Source: DASYXZ01 sp035308965 (GTDB lineage: Bacteria > Acidobacteriota > Terriglobia > UBA7540). Taken from it: DNA of 64,000 nucleotides. This document shows positions 33,696 to 41,949 of the stretch, piece by piece. Both the position numbers and the translations under genes were made by a program. Each line of letters starts with the position of its first letter. The stretch's first letter is position 1. Below the pieces are notes generated by a model that worked only from the letters and a program-made list of their open reading frames with translations, ran no database searches and was not told the DNA's origin. Location: the NCBI GenBank assembly GCA_035308965.1, contig DATGFN010000019.1:62001-126000 (forward strand), given 5' to 3'.

Positions 33696-34667
33696 TTAAT
33701 GTGCACTGGTTCCGCGCGGTGCGTCCGCAGCGCCAGTTTGCGCCAGGAAGCGAAACGACTTCACAATCTTGTTGAGCACCGCTTCCTGAAATTCAAATGA
33801 CTCGGCCGATGTCATCCCCAGAATTCCATAAACGGTCGAGCCTTGGGCCACACGAATGGCGACGCCATGCCACTCGGCGCCATCCATCACGCCGGTGAAA
33901 TCGTGGCGAATTGCCGGAAGGCCGGAGATTTCAGTGTTGGACTCGGAAAGCTTCTTGTAATCCTGATAGGCATTTCGAATGTTGGACTCGACCCCATCAT
34001 TTTTCAGGTCCGGAGCCCCACTCCACACCTGGCGGTCGACAAAGAGTAAAGTCTGCTCGTCATCACTGGCCAGGGCCACAATCGCTGAAATCTTTCCCTG
34101 GGGCAAATCCTCACGGTAAATCTTCCAACCCGGCGGCTTAAACATTGAGAAATGAAAGGTGTCATTGACATAGTTGCTTCCTTCCTCGTGCTCATCGATG
34201 TGGGCCGGTAATGGTACGTCCAGAACGCGGCTGACGGGCACAGGCTTGGGCGGAGGCGATGGGGGGGCAACAGTCGGCGAATTGGTGGCGGCGCTGGAAG
34301 CGGGGATCGATTCGGCGCCCGATGCATTCCCTGAGACTTCATTTGCGCCGGAATGCAACTCGGATTTCTGTAGCCCGTTCTTTACCCCACTATCTGTGAC
34401 CTTGATCGAAGCAACTTTATCGCGTTGCACCAGGATAAATCCATACTCTGTGGCCAGCCGAAACATTCCGTTCTCAAAACCAACGATGGTGCCGGTGATT
34501 TTTTTCCCATCTTTAAGGGTGAGATCATCGGCAACCAGCGGTCTGGCCACGAGTGCGAGAAGTATCGCGACGGCCCAAAAAAAGTGACGGGTGAAGAGTG
34601 ACGAGTGACGAGAAGAAAAACGGAAGCAGGACGCAATATCAATAACTGCTTGAGAGGCGTTTCTCAT
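33696..34667 (-). CDS. Exported protein of unknown function
   Basis: A 323-residue protein. A long N-terminal leader ends in a clear signal peptide (FFWAVAILLALVARPLVA, about 29-46). A small beta-barrel (DLTLKDGKKITGTIVGFENGMFRLA, about 48-72) resembles Sm-like or outer-membrane accessory repeats. A Ser/Pro-rich linker (about 105-145) leads to a mixed alpha/beta domain (HFSMFKPPGWKIYREDL ... FQEAVLNKIVKSFRF). The coding sequence for residues about 19-29 consists of heptamer repeats, so a repeat array appears to have been captured in the leader. It lies 37 bp downstream of lexA and may be co-transcribed. Confidence 0.7.
   Translation of the reverse strand: MRNASQAVIDIASCFRFSSRHSSLFTRHFFWAVAILLALVARPLVADDLTLKDGKKITGTIVGFENGMFRLATEYGFILVQRDKVASIKVTDSGVKNGLQKSELHSGANEVSGNASGAESIPASSAATNSPTVAPPSPPPKPVPVSRVLDVPLPAHIDEHEEGSNYVNDTFHFSMFKPPGWKIYREDLPQGKISAIVALASDDEQTLLFVDRQVWSGAPDLKNDGVESNIRNAYQDYKKLSESNTEISGLPAIRHDFTGVMDGAEWHGVAIRVAQGSTVYGILGMTSAESFEFQEAVLNKIVKSFRFLAQTGAADAPRGTSAH
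34584..34611. repeat. Heptamer tandem array within a coding sequence, 4 units
   Basis: GTGACGG GTGAAGA GTGACGA GTGACGA, exact 7-bp phase. It lies inside the 5' end of the exported-protein gene (33696-34667) and encodes its odd SSRHSSLFTRHF segment just before the signal-peptide core. A heptamer array keeps frame only when three units make seven codons, so this capture is notable. Confidence 0.75.
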
Positions 34668-34680
34668 GGCAGCCTTTTTC

Positions 34681-34701
34681 AGAATTCACACTTCACAATT
34701 C
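34681..34701. repeat. Heptamer tandem array, 3 units
   Basis: AGAATTC ACACTTC ACAATTC in the 37-bp gap between lexA and the downstream exported-protein gene. Consensus AnAnTTC, different from the array 70 bp away. Confidence 0.55.
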
Positions 34702-34704
34702 ATT

Positions 34705-35424
34705 TTACGCGTACTTGCGAAGAACGCCAATCACCCGGCCTTGAATTTTCACGCTCCGTCCGGGCAGGATGATGGGATCCATCTGGGAGTTGGCGGGCTG
34801 GAGCCGAACTTTGCCATCGCCTTCGTGAAAAAACCGTTTCAGGGTGGCATCCGTCCCCTCGGTCAGGGCCACCACAATCTCACCGTTCTTGGCGCTATCG
34901 GCGCCTTCCACCAGGATATAATCGCCGTCGCAAATGTGGTCGTCGATCATCGAATCGCCTTTCACGCGAAGAACGAAAATATTGCCTTTGCCGGCGGCAA
35001 AATCGCCCAGGGAAAAAGTTTCCGGATTGCTGATGGCTTCCACGGGCTGGCCGGCCGCGATCCGGCCGAGCAGGGGAAACTCCAAGCTCCCTAGTGCGCC
35101 GGCTAAACCCGCGCCAAGGGCCGCGCTAACATGGCTCGCGGAACGTCGCGGGTCTCCTCCGCTTTTCTTTCTCAGCGATCGCAGAGCGGTTCTTGCGAAA
35201 GGCACTGTTCCCGGCACGGCCACTACTTCCACCGACCGGCTCTGATTATAGCCCCGGCGGATGAATCCTTTCTTCTCCAAAGTGTCCAAGTGCTTGTGTA
35301 CCGTGGCCAGGGACGAGAGTCCCAGGGATTCTCCGATCTCCTCAAAGCTGGGCGAGTATCCCTGCCGGTTGATAAACCCCACCAGGCAGTCTAAAACCTG
35401 CTTTTGCCTCCGCGTCAGTGCCAT
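34705..35424 (-). CDS. lexA: LexA repressor with an extended linker
   Basis: A 239-residue SOS repressor and S24 self-cleaving protease. The N-terminal winged helix (residues 1-65) contains SPSFEEIGESLGLSSLATVHKHLDTLEKKGFI. The cleavage site is Ala124-Gly125 in RIAAGQPVEA, with Ser158 (VKGDSMIDDHI) and Lys196 (TDATLKRF) as the catalytic dyad. The interdomain linker (about 66-115, basic and Ala/Gly-rich) is some 40 residues longer than in E. coli LexA. AAAGGAG lies 6 nt before the ATG. I could not recognise an SOS box in the 298-bp region upstream, so the operator type is unknown. Confidence 0.93.
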   Translation of the reverse strand: MALTRRQKQVLDCLVGFINRQGYSPSFEEIGESLGLSSLATVHKHLDTLEKKGFIRRGYNQSRSVEVVAVPGTVPFARTALRSLRKKSGGDPRRSASHVSAALGAGLAGALGSLEFPLLGRIAAGQPVEAISNPETFSLGDFAAGKGNIFVLRVKGDSMIDDHICDGDYILVEGADSAKNGEIVVALTEGTDATLKRFFHEGDGKVRLQPANSQMDPIILPGRSVKIQGRVIGVLRKYA

Positions 35425-35722
35425 CCCTCGCTCCTTTGATTGATAGGAATTTTCTTACCCCATGCCGCCCGAAAAAAAGCCCAATAATGTTCGCTCCCGG
35501 GGCGCGCGCATCAACGGATATGCGCAACTTGGAACCGGTCAAAGCCAAGATCGAAGTTATTTTAGGCGAATAAAAAGCGAAAAAGCAAGGGGAAAATTTG
35601 AGCGTGGTATCCCAATTTCCCTGGGGCGCGGGCGTCTCGACGGAAATCTAAGGATGAGGAAAGAGCGGGCGGTGGACGCCCGCGCTTCCCGCGATTGTGG
35701 CGTAAATTACCCTAGGACGATT

Positions 35723-36736
35723 CTAGTGGCGGTACGCGCGGTAGCGACCATACCCGCGGCCATACCCATACCCGTAGTAGCCAAAATAAACCGGGCCGGG
35801 ATAGTAACCCCACGGATTGTAGCCCCAGTATGAGGGGGGATAAGGACCGGCCGCCGCATAGCCTTGCGGCCGACGGCGAAGCCCGGGACCATTATCGTAA
35901 TCGGCTTGAGTCACCGGTCGAAACGCGGGCCGGCTTCGTTCGGTTGAAAACGCCACCGGCGATTGGAGTTGGAACGTCAATGCGGTTTCGGGTGGAATGA
36001 TTGTCGGGCGACCGCGAGTGAGCAACACTCCCGCGATGCCTACTAGAGCACCGGCGCCGGCCCCGATTGCAGCGCCTTTACCTTCGCCCGCTGCGGCGCC
36101 AATAAGAGCGCCCACACCCGTGGTTGTACCAATGGCCGTCGCGTCCCGCCCTACCGACTTCCCGCCGGAATCCTGTTGCAATTGAGTTCGGACGGGTAAC
36201 TGCTGCCCATCCACCAGGACCAGGCTGGAAAGTTCAACTCCCAATTGGGACGTTCCCTTGACCCGCCCAGCCTTCTGGGCCACTGCCACGCGGCCCATTA
36301 TGGTTTGGCCGCGCCGCGCTACAACCCAGCCCTCAACTACCAGAGGTTGCTGCAGCTCCGCGGTAAATGTGTCGCCAATTACGTTTTGATCGCTCGACAA
36401 CATTTGCGAGATGCGCACGGTAACCAAGGTTCCCGCAGGCAAAGTCAGTTTGGGAGGGAGGGGCTGGAACGACGGAGGCTGGCTGTCATCCCGAGGTGCC
36501 TCGTCATGGGGCGCCACGTCCCGAGGCGCAGCGTCCTGCTGCACAACCGGCGCTCGGTTTGGCGCCGCCGCGTCCTGGGGCTCAGCCGTTGCTCGGCTGG
36601 GTGGCGGCCCTTGGCTCTCTTCGTCCTGGAACGCCGGTGCAGGCAGTGCGCCAAGACAAACTAACAAAGCCACTGCCGCAATTGTTAAGGGAAGCGATCC
36701 TGAACACAACCTTACCATCCTGCGAATGCTATCCAT
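35723..36736 (-). CDS. Exported Gly/Tyr-rich surface-type protein
   Basis: A 337-residue protein. The start at 36736 is supported by GGAGG 4 nt upstream; a longer frame adds 13 residues. A signal peptide (LPLTIAAVALLVCLGALPAPAFQ) is followed by a Pro/Ala/Asp-rich low-complexity region (about 30-95). A beta-rich domain comes next (LTLPAGTLVTVRISQMLSSD, VVARRGQTIMGRVAVAQK), resembling TrbI/conjugal or DUF-type surface proteins. A glycine-zipper segment (IGTTTGVGALIGAAAGEGKG) and a Tyr/Gly/Arg-rich tail follow. The glycine zipper suggests membrane association or oligomerisation. Function is unknown. Confidence 0.75.
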   Translation of the reverse strand: MDSIRRMVRLCSGSLPLTIAAVALLVCLGALPAPAFQDEESQGPPPSRATAEPQDAAAPNRAPVVQQDAAPRDVAPHDEAPRDDSQPPSFQPLPPKLTLPAGTLVTVRISQMLSSDQNVIGDTFTAELQQPLVVEGWVVARRGQTIMGRVAVAQKAGRVKGTSQLGVELSSLVLVDGQQLPVRTQLQQDSGGKSVGRDATAIGTTTGVGALIGAAAGEGKGAAIGAGAGALVGIAGVLLTRGRPTIIPPETALTFQLQSPVAFSTERSRPAFRPVTQADYDNGPGLRRRPQGYAAAGPYPPSYWGYNPWGYYPGPVYFGYYGYGYGRGYGRYRAYRH

Positions 36737-36939
36737 GTTTCCTCCTGATTCTTCTAGACAGCGGAACCCCCCCATGTCCCTCCCATGTTGGTTCCGGCTG
36801 AAGTCATTAAATTCGATGCGCCCCTTTTCCCGTCAGTTGCCACACCCGGAAGACTCACTGTAAAATCTGTGTAAACTCCCCGCGCTTCTGCACCTCGCTT
36901 CGGCGGAGCAATTTCAGTTCACGTCGGAGAAGTCAATCC

Positions 36940-37356
36940 CTAATCCTCCTCTAAATATTCAGAAGGAACATCGTCTTCTGGGACTTCCCTTGTAGTGACT
37001 TCCTCCGCGTCATCATCACGGGCGTTTTCCACGCCGCTGATTACTTCCGCCTCGAAGGCCTGCCCTTCCTCGGCCAGTTCCTTTACGCTCTCCGAGTCCA
37101 CAACCGCCCTGCCGGAGAGTCCCTGGGCGTCGCCGGATTGCCCGCCCGATTCAGCGTCCGGACCCTTTAGCTCTAATGCCTCCAGGCGGGCGCTCAAGGC
37201 CTTGCCACGGACATGTTTCTTAGGCCGGGCCGTCTTCTTACGGCGGATCAATCTCTTCGCGCTCCCAGCCTTTTTCGCAACGGCCGCCTTTTTCGATCGA
37301 GTTGCTGTTGACCGGCGCGCAGTTTTCTTCCTGGAATTCGGTTTCTTTTTTTTCAT
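36940..37356 (-). CDS. Lys/Arg-rich protein with acidic tail (histone H1-like N-terminus)
   Basis: A 138-residue protein. Residues 1-55 are almost entirely Lys, Arg, Ala and Thr (MKKKKPNSRKKTARRSTATR and onward), like bacterial H1/Hc1-type or ribosome-associated tails. Residues 85-138 are strongly acidic (DDDAEEVTTREVPEDD, YLEED). Such bipolar chains bind nucleic acid through the basic arm and may self-shield with the acidic end. No globular domain can be seen. A nucleoid or RNA-binding role is inference only. Confidence 0.65.
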   Translation of the reverse strand: MKKKKPNSRKKTARRSTATRSKKAAVAKKAGSAKRLIRRKKTARPKKHVRGKALSARLEALELKGPDAESGGQSGDAQGLSGRAVVDSESVKELAEEGQAFEAEVISGVENARDDDAEEVTTREVPEDDVPSEYLEED

Positions 37357-37512
37357 AGGGAAAGTCTATCACTCGGTCTTTCCAGCTTCAATGCCGACTG
37401 GCAACTATTCCAAACTGCCAAGAGGTTCTTCACGCCCGCGCCTTGGCGATTTGATGCGATGCCAGCATCAAGAACCTTGCATCAAGCGCAGGTTTCAGAT
37501 TCTCTTGTGGTG

Positions 37513-40473
37513 TCACGTCTTACTCTGGGTTTGACTTGCCTCAAGCGCAAGCTTCATGACCTCGGCCAGATGCCAGGCGCGCCGCCCTGTGCTTTGAAAT
37601 ACCTGTTCGCGGCAACTGAAACCGTCGGTCACAATCAGCGTGTCAGCCCCGGCCGCTCGCACCGCGGGCAGAAGCACTCGCTCCCCGATCGCCTGCGCCA
37701 CCTCGTACTTCTCTCTTTCAAAGCCGAAGGGGCCGGCCATGCCGCAGCAGCCCGCGTCGAGCGAGGTCAGGTCAGCGCCCATTTGGCGGAGCAGAGACTC
37801 CGCGTGTCCCATTTTCATAACGGCCTTCTGGTGGCAGTGGCCGTGCAGCACCACCTTGCGCTCCAGCCGCGGCGGCTGGTAATCCGGCGCGTATCGTTCC
37901 AGGAACTCGCTGAGCAGGAAAGTCTGCCGGCGGAGCTGATCCGCCAACGGGTCGGAGGGAAAAAGATTGCAGAGTTCATCACGAAATACCGAAGCGCAAC
38001 TCGGCTCGAGAACGATCACCGGGGTGCCCGATTGGATTTCATCTTTGAGAACATCGAGAACACGGCGCAAGTATTTCCTCGCGTCGTCCAACATTCCAAA
38101 ATCATAAAGCGGCCGCCCACAGCAGATGGGTCCCTGAGGAACCTTCAACTCGAAACCCGCATGCGCAAGCACGTGGAATGCGGCGCGGCCCGTCTCCGGG
38201 TGAAAGTGATTGGTGAATGTGTCCGCCCAGAGGATCGCCCGGCCTCGGTGCGGCGCTTGCGGCTCGGTTTGTGGCCACGCCCTTTGGCCGAGGCCCGGGA
38301 CCATGTTGCGTTTGGCCCAACCTTGAAAAGTCTGGGCGGCAAACATGGGAATCTCCCGCGCTCCCGCAATCCCCAAAAGGCTTTTCATTAATTGTTTGGA
38401 GACCGGAAAGTGAGCGAAGAAATTTGAAATGAAGGGTGCCATTGATCCCAGCCGCGCCCAGCGGTCGATCTGGCCAAATGCGTAGGCACGCAAGGGCCGC
38501 CGGTGTTGCTCGTAGTAATGGGACAAGAACTCGGCTTTGTAGGTGGCAATGTCCACGTTGAGCGGGCACTCGTTCTTGCAAGCTTTGCAGGAGAGGCAGA
38601 GTTCAAGCGACTCCTTCACGTGCTCGTCCTGCCACTGGTCCGTCAACACTTCGCCTTGCAGCATTTCGAACAGCATGTGGGCGCGGCCTCGGGGACTGTG
38701 CTGCTCTTCCATCGTCGCTCGATAGCTTGGGCACATTGTTCCCGCATCGGTCCTGCGGCAGGCGCCAATGCCGATGCAGCGCAGGGTAGCGTTCGAAAGG
38801 GATCCAGCGTCTTGAGGAAATTTGAAATTTGTCGAAGGCTGAGCAGGATTGAAATCAGCGCCCAGTCGCAAGTTTTCGATGGGCGAGTATGGGTCGACCA
38901 CTTTATGCGGATTCATCCTGCCGTCAGGATCCCAAAGCGTTTTAAATTTGCGGAACGCTTCGATCAATTCAGGGCCAAACATTTTCGGCAGCAGGGCGGC
39001 GCGCGCCTGGCCATCGCCGTGCTCGCCCGAGAGCGATCCGCCATAACTCAACACCAGGTCCGCCGCGCGTTCGAGGAAATCGTTAAACTTCCGAACGCCC
39101 GGCTCGCTTTGCAAGTCGAAGCTTACCTGCATGTGAATGCACCCGTGTCCGAAGTGACCGTAAAATGCCGCTTGATAGCCGAACTCGTCCAGAAGCTTGC
39201 GAAGGCCGCGAAGATAGTCGCCCAATTTTTCGGGAGCCACAGCCGCGTCGTCCCAGCCTTCCCAGCGCATGGGCGCCCCGGGAGTGAAAGCCGCAGCCCG
39301 CGGCCCGGCTTCACGGATATGCCACACCGCCTTTGCTTCTGTTTTATTGTAGAGGCGCATGTCGGGCGGGTTTGGGCCGCGCTGGAGCGCTTCCATCATC
39401 AGCTTTGCGCGCCGTTCGGTCTCGCCGGAGTCGTCCGATCCCAGTTCCACAAGAAGCAACCCTCTTCCCTCGGGCAGGAGTTCGAGGTTCGGAGCGCCCT
39501 TCCTTCGTAGGGCATCCGCCATGGCGCCCTCAAACCCTTCCAGGCCGATGGGGCCGAACTCAAGAATTTTCGGGACATCGTCCGCGCCAGCAAACGCGTC
39601 CGCATAACCGAGACCGACTAACGAGCGCTGCTGCGGGCTTCCGACCAATTTCAGCTTGGCGGAAAGCACTGTCACGCACGTGCCTTCAGTTCCTACCAAA
39701 GCTCGAGCGACATGAAAACCATTATCCGGCAGCAGTTCGTCGAGATTGTATCCGGAGACGCGGCGCGGAATCCTGGGATAGCGCGCACGGATGAGCGTCG
39801 CGTATTTGTCCCGAATCTCACGAAGGCCTTGATAGATTTCTGCGCGCCGCCCGCCTTGGCTGAGGATCGCCTGAAATTCTTCGTCGCTGGTGCGGCCAAC
39901 TTTCATCCGCGTGCCGTCATAGAGCAGGATTTCCAGTTCTTCGACGTTGTCGACCGTCTTCCCTGCCAAGAGTGAGTGAGTGCCACAGGAATTGTTTCCT
40001 ATCATCCCGCCCAGGGTGCAGCGGTTATGGCTGGCGGGGTCGGGGCCGAAAGTGAGCTGATGTTTTTCCGCCTGGCCGCGCAGATTATCCAACACCAGTC
40101 CGGGCTGCACGCGAGCGAATCGCTGGACGGGATCGAGCTCGATGACCCCATTCATGAATTTGGTGAACTCAATCACCACGGCAACGTTGCAGGACTGTCC
40201 TGCCAGGCTGGTGCCGGCTCCACGAGGCAGAACGGGCGCGCTGAATTTCCGGCAGACGGCGACGGCGGCCACAATGTCGTCCTCGTCGCGTGGAATCACT
40301 AAACCAATGGGCACCTGGCGGTAATTGGAAGCGTCGGTCGAATATAACGCGCGGCTGCCCCGGTCAAAGCGAACCTCACCGCGAATGTTTTTTCGCAATT
40401 CGATTTCAAGAGCGGGTGCGTCCGTGAAAGTGTCAACAGGTTTGGCGTGCGAGCTTGGTGGAAGGTCGCTCAT
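37513..40473 (-). CDS. FAD and Fe-S D-2-hydroxyacid dehydrogenase (GlcD/YdiJ-like)
   Basis: A 986-residue fusion. Residues about 40-270 are a FAD-binding type 4 (PCMH) domain (LPRGAGTSLAGQSCNVAVVIEFTKFM). A FAD-linked oxidase C-terminal domain extends to about 520 (YGHFGHGCIHMQV). Two 4Fe-4S clusters follow (CIGIGACRRTDAGTMCPSYRA and CLSCKACKNECPLNVD). Last is a pair of CCG domains (HGHCHQK ... CCGMAGPFGFE). This single-chain layout is that of YdiJ, shown in E. coli to be a D-2-hydroxyglutarate dehydrogenase, and of glycolate/D-lactate oxidases with GlcD and GlcF fused. Neighbours (glyoxylate-type aminotransferase, LctP permease) favour glycolate or lactate. Electrons probably pass to quinone at the inner face of the membrane. 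Confidence 0.9.
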   Translation of the reverse strand: MSDLPPSSHAKPVDTFTDAPALEIELRKNIRGEVRFDRGSRALYSTDASNYRQVPIGLVIPRDEDDIVAAVAVCRKFSAPVLPRGAGTSLAGQSCNVAVVIEFTKFMNGVIELDPVQRFARVQPGLVLDNLRGQAEKHQLTFGPDPASHNRCTLGGMIGNNSCGTHSLLAGKTVDNVEELEILLYDGTRMKVGRTSDEEFQAILSQGGRRAEIYQGLREIRDKYATLIRARYPRIPRRVSGYNLDELLPDNGFHVARALVGTEGTCVTVLSAKLKLVGSPQQRSLVGLGYADAFAGADDVPKILEFGPIGLEGFEGAMADALRRKGAPNLELLPEGRGLLLVELGSDDSGETERRAKLMMEALQRGPNPPDMRLYNKTEAKAVWHIREAGPRAAAFTPGAPMRWEGWDDAAVAPEKLGDYLRGLRKLLDEFGYQAAFYGHFGHGCIHMQVSFDLQSEPGVRKFNDFLERAADLVLSYGGSLSGEHGDGQARAALLPKMFGPELIEAFRKFKTLWDPDGRMNPHKVVDPYSPIENLRLGADFNPAQPSTNFKFPQDAGSLSNATLRCIGIGACRRTDAGTMCPSYRATMEEQHSPRGRAHMLFEMLQGEVLTDQWQDEHVKESLELCLSCKACKNECPLNVDIATYKAEFLSHYYEQHRRPLRAYAFGQIDRWARLGSMAPFISNFFAHFPVSKQLMKSLLGIAGAREIPMFAAQTFQGWAKRNMVPGLGQRAWPQTEPQAPHRGRAILWADTFTNHFHPETGRAAFHVLAHAGFELKVPQGPICCGRPLYDFGMLDDARKYLRRVLDVLKDEIQSGTPVIVLEPSCASVFRDELCNLFPSDPLADQLRRQTFLLSEFLERYAPDYQPPRLERKVVLHGHCHQKAVMKMGHAESLLRQMGADLTSLDAGCCGMAGPFGFEREKYEVAQAIGERVLLPAVRAAGADTLIVTDGFSCREQVFQSTGRRAWHLAEVMKLALEASQTQSKT

Positions 40474-40538
40474 GATGGCCGAGGAAGCGCAATTGGAATC
40501 AAAACGTTATTGTCCGAACTTGTGCAGCAGGCCGACGG

Positions 40539-41735
40539 TCAGGCAGGTACCGCCTGAGGTTTCGAAGCTTTCGCGGTAGGGCAAAGCCGCTCGAGAGCCG
40601 CCATCAATCCGCCCGCCCGATGTGGCACTCCTGCTTGTCGCAGCCCCATTTCTACGCCGCCCAAGGCGCCCACCAGCATCAATTCATTCATGTGGCCGAC
40701 GTGCCCGATGCGGAACGCTTTGCCCTGGAGTTTTGAAAGCCCAGCCCCCAGCGACATATCAAAGTTTTCGAGTATCACTTTTCGCAGTTGATCGGCGTTG
40801 TGGCCTTCCGGAGTGAACACTGCCGTCACTGTGCTCGAATACTCCCCGGGGTTTTCGCACACGATCTCCAATCCCCAGGCGCGTACGGCGGCACGCGTCG
40901 CTTCCGCCAGGCGGTCGTGACGCCGGAAAACATTTTCCAGACCCTCTTCGCTGAGCATGGCGATAGACTCGCGCAGGCCGTAAAGAAGATTTGTCGCCGG
41001 CGTGTAAGGATAAAATCCCGTCTCGTTTTGTTTCAAAACATCGCGCCAGTCCCAGTAGGACCGCGGCATTCGGGCTGTTTCATTTGAATGCAAGGCTTTT
41101 TCCGAAATGGCATTAAACCCGAGTCCCGGGGGCAACATCAACCCTTTTTGCGAGCCGGCGATAGTGACGTCAACGCCCCATTCATCGTGCCTGTAATCTA
41201 TGGCGGCCAGGGAGGAAATGGCATCCACCATCAATAAAGCCGGATGGTGCGCGTCGCTCATCAGCCGCCTGACTTCGGCAATGTCGCTAACCGCTCCAGT
41301 TGAGGTTTCGTTATGAACCACCATCACTGATTTGATCTGATGCGCCGCGTCCGCTGCCAGTCGCAATTTGAGTTGATCGAGATCGGCGCCCCTGCGCCAG
41401 TTGCCCGGCACACAGTCCACAATCAATCCCAGCTTTTCCGCCATACGCTTCCATGCCATGGCAAAATGTCCGGTCTCAAACATCAGGACTCGGTCGCCGG
41501 GTGACAACGTATTCACGATGGCCGCTTCCCAGGCGCCCGAACCCGATCCGGGATAAATAATTACAGGCCTTTTGGTTTTGAAAATGGAACGGATGCTTTC
41601 GAGCACCTCGAAACCCATTTGGGCGAATTCAGGGCCGCGGTGATCAATTACAGGACGGTCAATGGCGCGCAGAATTCTGTCCGGAACGTTGGTGGGCCCC
41701 GGAATTTGCAAAATGTGTCGGCCAGTGTGAATCAT
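40539..41735 (-). CDS. Class V aminotransferase (Ser/Ala-glyoxylate type)
   Basis: A 398-residue PLP enzyme of fold type I. The start at ATG 41735 has GGAG 5 nt upstream; the open frame begins 28 residues earlier without support. Signatures are LQIPGPTNVPDRILRA at the N-terminus, YPGSGSGAWEAAIVNTL, VVHNETSTGAVSDIAEV, the aspartate in LLMVDAISSLAAIDY, and the PLP-binding lysine in IAGSQKGLMLPPGLGF. These match serine/alanine-glyoxylate aminotransferase (SgaA). It would convert glyoxylate, the product expected from glycolate oxidation by the adjacent dehydrogenase, to glycine. The dehydrogenase gene follows after 65 bp on the same strand. Confidence 0.9.
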   Translation of the reverse strand: MIHTGRHILQIPGPTNVPDRILRAIDRPVIDHRGPEFAQMGFEVLESIRSIFKTKRPVIIYPGSGSGAWEAAIVNTLSPGDRVLMFETGHFAMAWKRMAEKLGLIVDCVPGNWRRGADLDQLKLRLAADAAHQIKSVMVVHNETSTGAVSDIAEVRRLMSDAHHPALLMVDAISSLAAIDYRHDEWGVDVTIAGSQKGLMLPPGLGFNAISEKALHSNETARMPRSYWDWRDVLKQNETGFYPYTPATNLLYGLRESIAMLSEEGLENVFRRHDRLAEATRAAVRAWGLEIVCENPGEYSSTVTAVFTPEGHNADQLRKVILENFDMSLGAGLSKLQGKAFRIGHVGHMNELMLVGALGGVEMGLRQAGVPHRAGGLMAALERLCPTAKASKPQAVPA

Positions 41736-41949
41736 ACAATCTCCATTCGTGGGCAGGCAGTTGAGCCCCAAGCGAGGCGCGCTTGGCATTGGACCTAAAA
41801 CTACCAACCCAGAATACATCTCAAAACGCGGAAGGGGTACGCCAATTTGTTCGGCGCGGATGAAGGAGGGGGAAATGTTTCAAGTTTTTGAAGTTGGTTG
41901 TTGAGATTGCGCCGCCGAAAAAGATATAGTCGGCGCGCGCAATAATCCC

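Noticed and set aside
38503..39510. 335-residue plus-strand frame inside the FAD/FeS dehydrogenase gene
   Set aside because: Antisense to the FAD-oxidase domain. No domain, no ribosome site.
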